Assembly (NCBI GenBank): GCA_014654535.1
Contig: BNBA01000008.1
Coordinates: 1 to 64,000, forward strand
Direction: 5' to 3'
Length of the DNA: 64,000 bases
From: Xanthomonas boreopolis
GTDB taxonomy: Bacteria; Pseudomonadota; Gammaproteobacteria; Xanthomonadales; Xanthomonadaceae
In this document: positions 1 to 8,557 of the stretch, piece by piece
How positions within the stretch are numbered: the first letter of the stretch is position 1
Layout of the letters: every line of letters starts with the position of its first letter
Notes under the pieces: generated by a model
The model's input: the letters and a program-made list of their open reading frames with translations, nothing else
The model's database searches: none
What the model was told of the DNA's origin: nothing
Position numbers and translations under genes: made by a program

Positions 1-127
1 GCGCGGCGGGCGCTCGCGGCCGCGCGAGGCGGTGCCTCGCGGGCGACGGCCGCTCGCCCTGTCCAAGCTCGGGGTACGCGACCGCACCCGGGCGGTGCTC
101 AAGGCCTTCGAGCTGCAGTTGGTCTGA
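1..127 (+). CDS. C-terminal end of a LuxR/GerE-type response regulator (partial)
   Basis: Only the last codons lie in the window, ending at a TGA at 125-127. The readable end, SKLGVRDRTRAVLKAFEL, matches the last recognition-helix turn and tail of LuxR/GerE helix-turn-helix domains of NarL/FixJ response regulators. Such proteins bind DNA after phosphorylation of an N-terminal receiver domain. The roughly 60 bases before this motif are extremely GC-rich and do not read as the expected HTH residues in any frame, so the edge may contain sequence errors or a diverged linker. Nothing can be said of the missing N-terminus. Confidence 0.5.
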   Translation, partial: RGGRSRPREAVPRGRRPLALSKLGVRDRTRAVLKAFELQLV

Positions 128-464
128 CGGCCCGCCACCGGTTCGTCGCGCTCCAGTCCTTCGGATCCGGTCCCCGGGCCCGCGGGTGGTCCGGCCGGCA
201 CGGTGCTGGCGCCTCCGGCGCATGGCCCGTCCCGCAAGGAGGCTGTACGTACCCGCACGGAACCATCCGGCGGCCCCGGCCGACAGGCGGGAAATCCATG
301 GCTGGCAAGGGTTTCCGGGAGCCAATGGCAGCGCGGGTGGCACCGTTTCCACGCGGGTATGGGAAAGCGCTTTACCCGCAACTGAACATCTGCCGCGAAG
401 CCTGCTAGGATGGGGGCTTCGCTTCAATCAACCCGGCCGTGGGATCGGCCCCGGAGACTCCTGA
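128..464. other. Intergenic region without a recognisable gene
   Basis: These 337 bases separate the regulator end from the SRPBCC-family gene. Open frames here are short and have no recognisable product. I see no clear sigma-70 hexamer pair or terminator hairpin. The only useful signal is GGAG at 453-456, eight bases before the next ATG, which serves as the ribosome binding site of the downstream gene. Confidence 0.5.
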
Positions 465-1637
465 ATGACCCGTATTATCGAGTTCCTGATCGCCTTGGGG
501 ATCGTGGCTGGCCTGTTCGTCGTGGTGGGCCTGGTTCTGCCCTCGGAGCGCCACATGTCCGAGAGCGTCGAGACCAACCGCAAGATGACGATCGTGTACG
601 ACACGCTGAATGGCTTTCAGCGCTTCAAGGACTGGAACCCGCTGGTGCTGCGCGATCCCAAGATCCAGCTGAAGGTATCCGGTCCGGCCAACGGCAAGGG
701 CGCCCGCATCGACTACAGCTCGCAGGAAGGCTACATCGGCCAGGGCAGCTGGACGATCACCGACAGCGTCAAGAACGAGCGCATCGAGATCGCGATCGAG
801 GATCCGACCCGCGGCCATGACAAGGTGACCTCCTTCGCGCTGCAGCCGACCGGTAAGAACAACCGCAACGTCAAGATCACCCAGGACTACAGCGTCAAGT
901 ACGGCTGGAACCTGTTCGGGCGCTATGCCGGCCTGTACGTCAGCCGCCATGTCGGCGACGACCTGAAGCTGGGCCTGTCGCGCCTGAGCAACATCCTGGC
1001 GACGGTGCCGAACTTCGACTACCGCACCGAGATCGACGGCAAGCCGATCCTGGGCGACCTGAAGATCGTCGACGTCCCGGCCGAGGACCTGCTGGTGGTC
1101 AACGCGGGCAACATCGACCGCGACAACGACACCATCAAGAAGTCGATCAAGGACAACCAGGAGTGGATCAAGCGCGTCATGGACGCCAACGGCCTGGAGG
1201 CCGCCGGTCCGGTCCGCATCGTGACCACCGACTTCGCCGCCGAGAAGTACGCGTTCGACGTCGTGCAGCCGGTGCGCAAGAAGGCCGGTGCCGCGCCGAA
1301 GGCCGACGAGAAGGACGACGCCAAGAAGGACGAGGCGAAGGACGAGGCCCCGGCCGCCGCCGATGCGACCCCGGTCGCCGCCACCGGCGACAAGCTGAAG
1401 GTCAACGTGCCGTCCGGCGCCCCGGTGCAGTACGTGCGCACCGAGCCGCACCGTTCCGCGTTCGGCACCTTCACCGGCCACATGGCGGGCCTGGACGTGG
1501 TGCGCAACTCGCTGCGTGCCTGGGCCGTCACCAGCGGCTACGACGTGGTGGACCGTCCGTACGAAGCCTGGAAGGGCGGCGTGGACAAGTCGTTCACCAC
1601 CGACGGCACCTACGACGTGTACTGGGCGATCAAGTAA
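465..1637 (+). CDS. Membrane-anchored SRPBCC (polyketide-cyclase-like) protein with a GyrI-like C-terminus
   Basis: The 390-residue product opens with one hydrophobic segment (about residues 5-25), which should anchor it in the inner membrane. Residues 30-180 resemble the START/SRPBCC fold (polyketide cyclase/dehydrase family), a hydrophobic-ligand pocket. From about 190 to the end the pattern resembles a GyrI-like effector-binding domain, interrupted by a charged low-complexity insert (about 280-310, rich in D, K, E and A). Substrate and role are unknown; related proteins are usually annotated only as polyketide cyclases. The ATG at 465 is preceded by GGAG at good spacing. A strong hairpin terminator follows, so it is probably monocistronic. 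Confidence 0.75.
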   Translation: MTRIIEFLIALGIVAGLFVVVGLVLPSERHMSESVETNRKMTIVYDTLNGFQRFKDWNPLVLRDPKIQLKVSGPANGKGARIDYSSQEGYIGQGSWTITDSVKNERIEIAIEDPTRGHDKVTSFALQPTGKNNRNVKITQDYSVKYGWNLFGRYAGLYVSRHVGDDLKLGLSRLSNILATVPNFDYRTEIDGKPILGDLKIVDVPAEDLLVVNAGNIDRDNDTIKKSIKDNQEWIKRVMDANGLEAAGPVRIVTTDFAAEKYAFDVVQPVRKKAGAAPKADEKDDAKKDEAKDEAPAAADATPVAATGDKLKVNVPSGAPVQYVRTEPHRSAFGTFTGHMAGLDVVRNSLRAWAVTSGYDVVDRPYEAWKGGVDKSFTTDGTYDVYWAIK

Positions 1638-1671
1638 GCCCGGAACGCCGGATGAGTTGATCCGTCACACG

Positions 1672-1702
1672 AGCGCGCCGCAGCAATGCGGCGCGCTTTT
1701 TC
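1672..1702 (+). terminator. Rho-independent terminator
   Basis: A perfect 10-bp stem (AGCGCGCCGC, loop AGCAAT, GCGGCGCGCT) is followed by TTTTT. It lies 34 bases after the SRPBCC-family stop codon. Confidence 0.9.
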
Positions 1703-1777
1703 GTTGCGGCTCCGGAAATGCGTGTTCCCCCGCGAGCACGGGTTTCCGCGCGGATCCGCCTTATCGTTGGAAACCCC

Positions 1778-2149
1778 ATGCGCATGATCGACCGCCGTTC
1801 CCGCAAACCTTCGCTGCTGGCCTGCATCGGCGGGCTGCTGGCCGCCGCCTCGATCGGGCTCGCGGCCTATGCCGCACACGGCGTGGCCGATCCGAGCGCG
1901 CAGTCGCGGCTGCAGACTGCGGCGCTGTATGCCTTCGGCCACGGCGTGGCGCTCGCCGCGCTGGGCCGCAAGGCCGACCGCCTGCTGGAGACGCTGGCGC
2001 TGTCGCTGCTGCTGGTCGGCACGCTGCTGTTCTCGGGCAGCCTGCTCGGCGGCGCGCTATGGGGCTGGTCGACCCGGTTCGCCCCGGCCGGCGGCATCGC
2101 GATGATGGCCGGCTGGGTGCTGTTCGCGTTCAACGCGATGCGACGCTGA
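1778..2149 (+). CDS. DUF423 family membrane protein
   Basis: The 123-residue product has the DUF423 (YgdD/YwdK-like) pattern: an early LAAYAAHG stretch, QTAALYAFGHGVAL in the middle, and a glycine-rich GSLLGGALWG turn near the C-terminus. It has about four hydrophobic segments and should be an inner-membrane protein of unknown function. An in-frame upstream start exists at 1718, but it would add 20 arginine-rich residues not typical of the family, so the ATG at 1778 is preferred. The gene ends 11 bases before the downstream glycosylase and probably shares its transcript. Confidence 0.8.
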   Translation: MRMIDRRSRKPSLLACIGGLLAAASIGLAAYAAHGVADPSAQSRLQTAALYAFGHGVALAALGRKADRLLETLALSLLLVGTLLFSGSLLGGALWGWSTRFAPAGGIAMMAGWVLFAFNAMRR

Positions 2150-2160
2150 GGAGCTGCCCG

Positions 2161-2835
2161 ATGGCGAGGCACGCACGTGGTTTCGATGTGGAGGCGGCGT
2201 TCGAGTACCTGTCGCGCCGCGATCGCAAGCTGGCGGCATGGATGCGCAGGATCGGGCCGGTCGAGCCGCCGCCCGGATGGCGCAAGCCGTTCGATCCGGT
2301 CGATGCGCTGGCGCGGGCGATCCTGTTCCAGCAACTCAGCGGCAAGGCCGCGGCCACCATCGTCGGACGGGTCGAGGCCGCGATCGGCAGCACGCGGCTG
2401 CATGCCGACACGCTGGGCCGGATCGACGATGCCGCCCTGCGCGCCTGCGGCGTGTCCGGCAACAAGATGCTGGCCTTGCGCGACCTGGCGCGGCGCGAAC
2501 TGGCCGGCGAGATTCCGTCGCTGCGGCAGATGGCGTTCATGCATCACGACGCGATCGTCGAGGCATTGGTGCCGATCCGCGGCATCGGCCGCTGGACGGT
2601 GGAGATGATGCTGATGTTCCGGCTGGGCCGCCCGGACGTACTGCCGGTGGACGACCTGGGCGTCCGCAAGGGCGCCCAGCGCGTGGACCGGCTGGAAACG
2701 GCGCCGACCCCGAAGGAACTGGCGGCGCGCGGCGAGCGCTGGGGGCCGTATCGCACCTACGCCGGGCTGTATCTCTGGAAGATCGCCGACTTCGTCGAGG
2801 GCGCGAAGGCGCCGACCAACCGTTCGCAGGACTGA
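2161..2835 (+). CDS. AlkA-like DNA-3-methyladenine glycosylase (HhH-GPD family)
   Basis: The 224-residue product is a HhH-GPD base-excision glycosylase that would remove alkylated bases such as 3-methyladenine. Visible features are FQQLSGKAA in the first half, the helix-hairpin-helix around VPIRGIGRWTVEMML, and the downstream PVDDLGV, where the second Asp is the expected catalytic residue. The length fits the short AlkA-like form lacking the N-terminal domain of E. coli AlkA. The C-terminal RTYAGLYLWKI pattern is also family-typical. The ATG at 2161 follows GAGGAG. It is the last plus-strand gene before a convergent junction occupied by a palindromic repeat. Confidence 0.88.
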   Translation: MARHARGFDVEAAFEYLSRRDRKLAAWMRRIGPVEPPPGWRKPFDPVDALARAILFQQLSGKAAATIVGRVEAAIGSTRLHADTLGRIDDAALRACGVSGNKMLALRDLARRELAGEIPSLRQMAFMHHDAIVEALVPIRGIGRWTVEMMLMFRLGRPDVLPVDDLGVRKGAQRVDRLETAPTPKELAARGERWGPYRTYAGLYLWKIADFVEGAKAPTNRSQD

Positions 2836-2882
2836 GGAAAGTGCCTCCTTGCAGGGAACGGTTTTTGCGGGAGCCTGCTTCT

Positions 2883-2996
2883 GTGGGAGCGGCTTCAGCC
2901 GCGATGGGGCTTTACGTGCAGGCCCTTCCGCAAAGCGCGCACATCCATCCGCGGGGATTGAAAAGTAAAGCCCATCGCGGCTGAAGCCGCTCCCAC
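2883..2996. repeat. Dispersed palindromic repeat (family A), convergent junction
   Basis: About 32-bp near-perfect inverted arms start with GTGGGAGCGGCTTCAGCCGC (2883 onward) and return at 2965-2996. The central portion contains GCGCACATCCATCCGCGGGG, the inner module seen in other family A copies. It lies between the convergent glycosylase and carboxypeptidase genes and could fold as a bidirectional transcription-terminating hairpin. It belongs to the REP-like class common in Xanthomonadaceae and Pseudomonas. Confidence 0.85.
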
Positions 2997-3007
2997 GAAA
3001 GCCGGCC

Positions 3008-3823
3008 CTACAAGGGCCGCACGGGATCGGATCGGAAGCACCAGTGCCAGGGCTCGTAGACGATGCCATGCGGGTTGTCGCGCGGGTAGCTCATGCGGAA
3101 GCCGAAATCGCCGGCGTGGCGCGACAGCCAATGGAAGGCGGGCGTGCGCTCGAAGCTCTCCTCGGCCGGCGGCTCGCCCGGCGCGCCGATGTCGAGCGCG
3201 TTGCCGCTGTGGTGCTCGCTGAAGCCAGGGGCGGCGTTGACCTGCAGGATCTGCGGCAAGGCCTGGCCGCGCGCGAGCTTCCGTTCGAAGATGCCGAGCT
3301 GGTAGTCGTGGCTGCGGTAGCCGGAGATCGCATCGAGCGCGATGCCGTCGCGCCCGGCCGCATCGCGCATGCGCTGCCAGCCGCGCGCGGCGCCGGCGGT
3401 CAGCCACAACGGCCTGCGGTAGCGATCGAACCCGGCGAGTACGAGGTGCGCGGGTTCGGCCTCGGTGGCGAGCCCGGTGGCCTGCGCGTACTCCGCCCGA
3501 TCCAGCCCAAGCCGCTGCAGGTGCCGTTCGAGCCGGTCGAGCGGCAGGGCGCCTTCCGGAAGACGGTGGCGGGTACCGGACAGCAGGCTGTCCAGCGCAT
3601 CGAGCGCCGTCTCGATGCCGGGTTCGCGCATCAGGCGCGGCAGCAGCGGGTGCAGGGCCCGCGCCGATGCGGCCGCCAGATACCGGCCATCGCGCTTGCG
3701 TCGCAGCAGCCAGTCCGAACGCGCGAGCGCGCGCGCATCGGCGTTGCTGCGCGCGCGCAGCAGTGGCGCGGGCCACAGTTCGATCTCGGTGGTGTTGACC
3801 AGCAGGGTGGGAGCGGTATGCAC
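3008..3823 (-). CDS. VanY/DdcY-type D-alanyl-D-alanine carboxypeptidase (peptidase M15B)
   Basis: The 271-residue product carries the zinc carboxypeptidase signature. SGYRS is at about 167-171, SEHHSGNALDI (the SxHxxGxAxD zinc site) at 202-212, and EPWHW (second zinc His) at 257-261. This family trims the terminal D-Ala of peptidoglycan stem peptides. The N-terminal half is unlike the catalytic domain and no signal peptide is evident, so export is uncertain. It lies downstream of the SPFH-to-PH-domain cluster on the same strand, only ten bases after the PH-domain reading frame, and may be its last member. Confidence 0.85.
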   Translation of the reverse strand: MHTAPTLLVNTTEIELWPAPLLRARSNADARALARSDWLLRRKRDGRYLAAASARALHPLLPRLMREPGIETALDALDSLLSGTRHRLPEGALPLDRLERHLQRLGLDRAEYAQATGLATEAEPAHLVLAGFDRYRRPLWLTAGAARGWQRMRDAAGRDGIALDAISGYRSHDYQLGIFERKLARGQALPQILQVNAAPGFSEHHSGNALDIGAPGEPPAEESFERTPAFHWLSRHAGDFGFRMSYPRDNPHGIVYEPWHWCFRSDPVRPL

Positions 3824-3832
3824 GCGCAGAGC

Positions 3833-4378
3833 TTAGGGCGTACGGCGCGTTCCGGCCAACTGTTGCAGGTCTTGCAGCAGCTGGCGCGGGCGTTCCGGGC
3901 TGGTGAGCAGCCAGCCGCCGTCGTGCAGCGGGATCGCCAGTACGCGGCGGCTGTCGGTGATCAGGCAGAACGCGTTCTGGCCGCCATGCATGCGGTACCG
4001 GCCGGAATAAAAACCGGGATAGCCGAAGCCCATTTTTCTTCAGGCCTGGCTTGAGATCGGTGCGCTCGGCCAGATCGACGATGCGTGCGGCGTCGAGCCG
4101 CATGGACGGGACCGCCACACGCTTGGTGAACAGGGTCGAGCGGACCTTGAGTTCCAGCCCTGCAAGTCGATGCCGCGCCGCAGGAACGCGAGCGAGCCCG
4201 CAATGGCGATCGCCAGGAGCATGCCGGCATGCAGCCAGGTGCGGTCGTGCTGAGCGGCGTAGGCCACTGCGCCCGCGGCCGCGAGCAGAGGGAGCCATAG
4301 CCACAGCACCAGGCCCCAGCGCCCCGCGGGTGCGAGCGAATAGCGGCGCGACGTATCGGGCCGGGAACGGGCGTTCAT
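3833..4378 (-). pseudogene. Bacterial PH-domain membrane protein, disrupted by two compensating frameshifts
   Basis: Reading from ATG 4378, the frame gives an N-terminus with two hydrophobic helices (WGLVLWLWLPLLAAAGAVAY and LHAGMLLAIAIAGSLAFL). It then needs a shift at a GGG run near 4158-4160 to continue as LELKVRSTLFTKRVAVPSMR. A second, opposite shift at an A5 run (T5 at 4033-4037 on the plus strand) restores the original frame and gives GFGYPGFYSG...NAFCLITDSRRVLAIP to the stop at 3833. The joined protein is a convincing two-helix plus bacterial PH domain of about 180 residues. Both lesions lie in homopolymers, so sequencing error is as likely as true decay. Its ATG overlaps the upstream stop (ATGA). 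Confidence 0.7.
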
Positions 4379-4581
4379 GGCGATGCACCGGGCCATACAT
4401 GCGTGCCGCCGCCGACGAGACGGGTGCCGGTGTGTGCAGGTAGGCGGTACTCGGGCGGGCTGGACGTATCGCGGTCGGCCATGCAGAGATGATCGGGCCA
4501 CCGCATCGCGGCTTGCTGCGGTTCGGCCGCTGAGGCGACCGATGCCATCGACAACAGCAGCAGCGCAAGGTGGCGGGCCAT
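4375..4581 (-). CDS. Small secreted protein of unknown function
   Basis: The 68-residue product starts with a clear signal peptide (MARHLALLLLSMASVASA, probable cleavage after ASA), giving a mature exported peptide of about 50 residues with one cysteine. I recognise no family. Its start lies one base after the DUF4177 gene's stop and its own stop overlaps the ATG of the PH-domain gene (ATGA). It therefore looks translationally coupled in the SPFH-led cluster, which is the best argument that it is a real gene. Confidence 0.55.
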   Translation of the reverse strand: MARHLALLLLSMASVASAAEPQQAAMRWPDHLCMADRDTSSPPEYRLPAHTGTRLVGGGTHVWPGASP

Positions 4582-4582
4582 C

Positions 4583-4762
4583 TCAGATCGCCTTCTTGAA
4601 GATCGCCAGCGACGGCGACACCGAGTTGATGACCACGAAGTTCACCAGTTCCCAACCCAGTTGGCCGTGCTTGTTCAGGACCTCCTGCAGGGCGTCCCGC
4701 TTGAAGCCGCCCATCAGGCCGGGCTTGATCTCGACGGTCAGGTATTGCCAGCGTTCGTTCAT
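4583..4762 (-). CDS. DUF4177 family small protein
   Basis: This 59-residue gene reads [20 protein letters not shown] and continues to [19 protein letters not shown], ending in a short KKAI tail. The WQY...V...L...G..GWELV pattern is that of DUF4177 proteins, small beta-rich proteins of unknown function often found beside membrane or stress genes. It starts inside the stop of the ribbon-helix-helix gene (ATGA overlap at 4759-4762) and ends one base before the secreted-peptide gene, so it is embedded in a tightly packed operon. Confidence 0.75.
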   Translation of the reverse strand: MNERWQYLTVEIKPGLMGGFKRDALQEVLNKHGQLGWELVNFVVINSVSPSLAIFKKAI

Positions 4763-4953
4763 GGCGTCTCTTCCTTGCCTGGAGTATCGCCGGCTTTCGG
4801 CAGCCGGCCGGCCTTGCGCAGGGCGTCGCGCAGCACGTATTCGATCTGCGCGTTGAGGCTGCGCAGCTCGTCGTCGGCCCAGCGCTGCGCGGCCGCCAGC
4901 ACCTCGGCGCTGATGCGCAGCGGGTAGGCTTTCTTTTCCGGTTTCTCGCTCAC
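4759..4953 (-). CDS. Arc-like ribbon-helix-helix DNA-binding protein
   Basis: The 64-residue product contains [20 protein letters not shown] followed by [20 protein letters not shown]. This is the ribbon-helix-helix fold of Arc/MetJ-like repressors: a beta strand with alternating residues, then two helices, with the RSLNAQIE turn typical of Arc. Such proteins dimerise and bind short palindromes, usually autoregulating. It overlaps both neighbours by four bases (ATGA junctions). No toxin gene is obvious beside it, so it is more likely the cluster's regulator than an antitoxin. A candidate operator lies upstream of the SPFH gene at 6149-6165. Confidence 0.8.
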   Translation of the reverse strand: MSEKPEKKAYPLRISAEVLAAAQRWADDELRSLNAQIEYVLRDALRKAGRLPKAGDTPGKEETP

Positions 4954-5231
4954 CGGCGCGATCCCGGCCCGCCTCGGCGCAGGTGCCGCACCATCGAGAG
5001 CGCCAGCGCGTTCACCGCCACGACCAGCGCGATGACCACGGCGTAGATGCGCGGGTGGCTGTCGCCGGCCCAGTACAGGGCGACCGCGCCCAGCAGGATC
5101 GCCAGGCCGAGCAGGGCCCAGCGCAGGCCCAGCCCGCGCGAGCGCGCATCCCCGGCGCGGCCGGTCCAGGCCGCGATGGCCAGCGCGGGCAGGCCCGACA
5201 GGGCGAGGATCAGCGGCGCGATCACGTCCAT
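4950..5231 (-). CDS. Small inner-membrane protein of unknown function
   Basis: The 93-residue product has three hydrophobic segments (about residues 3-20, 36-54 and 62-80) and a basic C-terminal tail ([12 protein letters not shown]). I recognise no family. It lies 13 bases after the SPFH gene and its stop overlaps the start of the ribbon-helix-helix gene, so it is probably co-transcribed with both. The arrangement suggests a partner of the SPFH membrane protein, but this is inference. Confidence 0.65.
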   Translation of the reverse strand: MDVIAPLILALSGLPALAIAAWTGRAGDARSRGLGLRWALLGLAILLGAVALYWAGDSHPRIYAVVIALVVAVNALALSMVRHLRRGGPGSRR

Positions 5232-5244
5232 CCGGCGCCCCCCG

Positions 5245-6117
5245 TCAATACAGCGAGCCGGCGTTGACGATCGGCTGGGTGCCGCGATCGGAGCACAGCA
5301 CCGTCAGCAGGTTGCTGACCATGTGCGCCTTGCGTTCCTCGTCGAGGTCGACCACGCCGTTCTTCTGCAGCTCGGCCAGCGCCATCTCGACCATGCCGAC
5401 CGCGCCGGCGACGATGCGGGTGCGCGCGGCGATCACCGCGTTGGCCTGCTGCCGCTGCAGCATCGCCTGGGCGATCTCCGGGGCGTAGGCGAGGTGGCTG
5501 ATGCGCGCCTCGATCACGTCCACGCCGGCCTGGGTGAGGCGTTCGTCGAGGTGCCGCTTGAGCTGCTCGCTGATCTCGTTGGGATGGCTGCGCAGCGAGA
5601 TCTGGCCGTCCTCGTGCTGGTCGTAGGGATAGCTAGTGGCCATCGCCCGCAGCGCGGCCTCGGACTGGATGTGCACGAAGCTCTCGTAGTCGTCGACGTT
5701 GTAGACCGCCTCGGAGGCGTCCATCACCTGCCAGACGATCACCGCGGCGATCTCGATCGGCGAGCCGTCCAGCTCGTTGACCTTGAGCCGGCCGCTCTCG
5801 AAGTTGCGCACGCGCTGGCTGACCTTCTTCTTCGCGTAGAAGGGGTTGTTCCAGCGCAGGCCGCTGTCCTTGGCGGTGCCGACGTACTTGCCGAACAGGC
5901 TCAGCACCGCGACCTGGTTGGGCTCGAGCATGTACAGGCCGGCCAGCAGGAAGATGCCGGCCGCGCAGGCCACGGCGGCGACCGTGATCACCAGCCCCGG
6001 CAGCGGGGCGTGGCCCAGGACGGCCGCCACGATCGCCCAGGCCGCGGCCAGGAACACCGCAACGATGGCGACGACCAGCGGAATGCCGGGGAGCGAGGCG
6101 AGGGGCTTCTCTTTCAT
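5245..6117 (-). CDS. SPFH/Band 7 (stomatin-prohibitin-like) membrane protein
   Basis: The 290-residue product has two N-terminal transmembrane segments (about 10-32 and 40-62), then an SPFH domain from [18 protein letters not shown] through the [21 protein letters not shown] helix and a glutamine/alanine-rich helical tail. SPFH proteins form large oligomeric cages or membrane microdomains and often modulate membrane proteases. An upstream in-frame start at 6309 would overlap purT and add unrelated sequence, so the [11 protein letters not shown] start at 6117 is chosen. It heads the minus-strand cluster with a membrane protein, an RHH regulator and DUF4177. Confidence 0.88.
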   Translation of the reverse strand: MKEKPLASLPGIPLVVAIVAVFLAAAWAIVAAVLGHAPLPGLVITVAAVACAAGIFLLAGLYMLEPNQVAVLSLFGKYVGTAKDSGLRWNNPFYAKKKVSQRVRNFESGRLKVNELDGSPIEIAAVIVWQVMDASEAVYNVDDYESFVHIQSEAALRAMATSYPYDQHEDGQISLRSHPNEISEQLKRHLDERLTQAGVDVIEARISHLAYAPEIAQAMLQRQQANAVIAARTRIVAGAVGMVEMALAELQKNGVVDLDEERKAHMVSNLLTVLCSDRGTQPIVNAGSLY

Positions 6118-6148
6118 GGCGGGGCGTCCTTGGGTTGTTGGGCGGGAA

Positions 6149-6165
6149 GATATCAAATTGATATC
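6149..6165. promoter_or_regulatory. Candidate operator palindrome upstream of the SPFH cluster
   Basis: GATATCAAATTGATATC is a 17-bp near-perfect palindrome of two TGATATC half-sites. It lies in AT-rich sequence 32 bases upstream of the SPFH start and 71 bases before purT, between divergent genes in an otherwise very GC-rich context. It is a plausible binding site for the cluster's own RHH repressor. The assignment is inference from position and symmetry. Confidence 0.45.
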
Positions 6166-6235
6166 AATGTGCAAGTGCCGGTCCCGGCAGGCGCCGGCCG
6201 GTAGAATTGGCGCCCCTTTCCCGCCCGGATCCGCC

Positions 6236-7423
6236 ATGACCACGCTCGGTACGCCGTTGTCCCCGTCCGCCACCCGCGTGCTGCTGCTCGGCTCGGGCGA
6301 GCTGGGCAAGGAGGTGGCGATCGAACTGCAGCGCTTCGGCGTGGAAGTGGTCGCGGCCGACCGCTATGCCGACGCGCCGGCGATGCAGGTCGCGCACCGC
6401 TCGCACGTGATCGACATGCTCGACGCGATGGCCCTGCGCCAGCTGGTCGCGCTGGAAAAACCGCACCTGATCGTGCCGGAGATCGAGGCGATCCATACCG
6501 AGACGCTGGTGCAGCTCGAACAGGAACACGGCCAGAAGGTGGTGCCGACCGCCCGCGCGGCGCGGCTGACGATGGACCGCGAGGGCATCCGCCGGCTGGC
6601 CGCGGAGACGCTCGGCCTGCCGACGTCGCCGTACCGCTTCGTCGATACGCTGCAGGAGTACCGCGCCGCCGTGGCCGAGATCGGCATGCCGTGCGTGGTC
6701 AAGCCGGTGATGTCCTCCTCGGGCAAGGGCCAGAGCACGCTGCGCAGCGCCGCCGACATCGAGCCGGCATGGGAATACGCGCAGACCGGCGGCCGGGCGG
6801 GCGCCGGGCGCTGCATCGTCGAGGGCTTCGTCGACTTCGACTACGAGATCACCCTGCTGACCGTGCGCCATGCCGGCGGCACCTCGTTCTGCGATCCGAT
6901 CGGACACTGGCAGAAGGACGGCGATTACCGCGAGAGCTGGCAGCCGCAGCCGATGTCGCCGGCCGCGTTGGCCGAGGCGCAGCGCATCGCCAGGGCGGTC
7001 ACCGACGACCTCGGCGGCTGGGGGCTGTTCGGCGTGGAGCTGTTCGTGAAGGGCGACCGGGTATGGTTCTCCGAAGTCTCGCCGCGCCCGCACGACACCG
7101 GGTTGGTGACGCTGGTGTCGCAGGAACTGAGCGAGTTCGCGCTGCATGCGCGCGCGATCCTCGGCCTGCCGATCCCGACGATCCGCCAGAACGGGCCCTC
7201 GGCCTCGTGCGCGATGCTGGCGCACGGCGAGGGCGTGCCGGTGTTCCATGGCGTGGCCGACGCGCTGCGCCAGCCGGACACCGCACTGCGCCTGTTCGGC
7301 AAGCCGAGCGTGCATGGCCATCGCCGCGTCGGCGTGACGCTGGCGCGCGGCGAAAGTACCGATGCGGCCCGCCAGGCGGCGCGCGAGGCGGCCGAAGCGA
7401 TCGCGATCGAGCTGAAGGCCTGA
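6236..7423 (+). CDS. purT: Formate-dependent phosphoribosylglycinamide formyltransferase
   Basis: The 395-residue ATP-grasp enzyme makes formyl-GAR from GAR, formate and ATP in purine synthesis, replacing the folate-dependent PurN step. Visible signatures are the N-terminal [20 protein letters not shown] dinucleotide-like fold, [10 protein letters not shown], the ATP-grasp [16 protein letters not shown] loop, [24 protein letters not shown], and [10 protein letters not shown] near the end. Length matches PurT (about 392). The ATG at 6236 is chosen over much longer upstream starts because homology begins at [20 protein letters not shown]. It is divergent from the SPFH cluster and convergent with bpt. 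Confidence 0.95.
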   Translation: MTTLGTPLSPSATRVLLLGSGELGKEVAIELQRFGVEVVAADRYADAPAMQVAHRSHVIDMLDAMALRQLVALEKPHLIVPEIEAIHTETLVQLEQEHGQKVVPTARAARLTMDREGIRRLAAETLGLPTSPYRFVDTLQEYRAAVAEIGMPCVVKPVMSSSGKGQSTLRSAADIEPAWEYAQTGGRAGAGRCIVEGFVDFDYEITLLTVRHAGGTSFCDPIGHWQKDGDYRESWQPQPMSPAALAEAQRIARAVTDDLGGWGLFGVELFVKGDRVWFSEVSPRPHDTGLVTLVSQELSEFALHARAILGLPIPTIRQNGPSASCAMLAHGEGVPVFHGVADALRQPDTALRLFGKPSVHGHRRVGVTLARGESTDAARQAAREAAEAIAIELKA

Positions 7424-7448
7424 GCAGCGCTTTCGCAGGGCGGCTTTT

Positions 7449-7573
7449 TGTGGGAGCGGCTTCAGCTGCGATGAGGCTTTCGGCGTTCATGCAGATCCCT
7501 CTGCAACAGCCTGCGCATCCCTGTGCAGGGGTTCAAATGGGAAAGCTTCATCGCGGCTGAAGCCGCTCCCGCA
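7449..7573. repeat. Dispersed palindromic repeat (family A), convergent junction
   Basis: Arms GTGGGAGCGGCTTCAGCTGC at the left and its near complement ending GCCGCTCCCGCAC at the right enclose a central module reading GCGCATCCCTGTGCAGGGG. It fills the convergent gap between purT and bpt and could form a bidirectional terminator-like hairpin. Confidence 0.8.
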
Positions 7574-7595
7574 CAGAAGCAGTCCTGCGGAAACG

Positions 7596-8363
7596 TCAGC
7601 GGATCGCGCTGACCGCGCCCCAGGCGGACGCGAAATCGCGCCACTGCCGGCCGTCGTAGGCTTCCAGGGCACGGAAGCGGCGCTTGTAGTCCATCTTGGC
7701 GTGGCCGCGGATCCAATAGCCGAGATAGAGGTGGTCCAGGCCGTCGCGGAGCGCCCATTCGATCTGCCGCAGGATCGCGAGCGTGCCCAGCCCGCGCGCC
7801 GCGGCATCCGGCGCATAGAACGTGTAGACCGCCGACAGCGCGTGCTCGGTCACGTCGGTCACCGCCACCGCGAGCAGCCGGCCGCGCCGGCCCGGGTCGC
7901 CCGGTTCGCGGATCTCCATGAATCGCCCGTGCGACCAGCGCCCGATCAGGAACTGGTCGAACTCGCTGGCACCGTGGTCGTCCATGCCGCCGCCGGGATG
8001 CCGGTGGCGCAGGTACTGCTGGTACAGCGCCAACTGCTCGTCGGTGCGCTGCGCGGCGACGATGCGGCTGACCAGGTCGGCGTTGCGCGCCATGCAGCGG
8101 CGCTGGCTGCGATCGGGCACGAACGCGCGCACGGGGATGCGCACCGGCACGCAGGCCCGGCAGTGTTCGCAATGCGGCCGGTAGACCAGGTCGCCGGAGC
8201 GGCGGAAGCCCCAGCCGAGCGCCTGCGGGTAGATCGAACCGAGCCGCGGATCGTTCGGGTCCAGCACCAGGTCGCGCGCCAGCCGCTCCGGCCAGTAGCC
8301 GCACGCATGCTGCCCGGTCTGGAACAGGCGCAGGTCGTCGCGGTTGTCGGCATGGATGGCCAT
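7596..8363 (-). CDS. bpt: Aspartate/glutamate leucyltransferase (N-end rule)
   Basis: The 255-residue enzyme transfers leucine from Leu-tRNA to proteins with N-terminal Asp or Glu, marking them for ClpS/ClpAP. Signatures are the Cys-rich [18 protein letters not shown] near residue 60, [16 protein letters not shown] in the middle, and the GNAT-like end [21 protein letters not shown]. Length fits Bpt/Ate. Two in-frame ATGs, 8375 and 8363, are possible. The second begins [17 protein letters not shown], closer to family N-termini. Far-upstream starts are unlikely. Confidence 0.92.
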   Translation of the reverse strand: MAIHADNRDDLRLFQTGQHACGYWPERLARDLVLDPNDPRLGSIYPQALGWGFRRSGDLVYRPHCEHCRACVPVRIPVRAFVPDRSQRRCMARNADLVSRIVAAQRTDEQLALYQQYLRHRHPGGGMDDHGASEFDQFLIGRWSHGRFMEIREPGDPGRRGRLLAVAVTDVTEHALSAVYTFYAPDAAARGLGTLAILRQIEWALRDGLDHLYLGYWIRGHAKMDYKRRFRALEAYDGRQWRDFASAWGAVSAIR

Positions 8364-8557
8364 GGCGATGAGCATAGCGCCTGGACGTCGCAGCCGCCGC
8401 GACTGTCCGGTAGATGAATGCGGCCCCGATGTGGTCAACGCCGGCCGCCATGGTTCGTTGATCTCCGCGATGGCGCGATCGGCCTGCACGGTACGGATCG
8501 TGACCTGTCGGATCCCGGCGACGGGATCGTGCAGTCCACCTCTCACGGAGCAAACCC

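Noticed and set aside
4759..4953. RHH protein as the antitoxin of a toxin-antitoxin pair
   Set aside because: No toxin-like partner overlaps it; the neighbours are a membrane protein and a DUF4177 protein in a longer operon.
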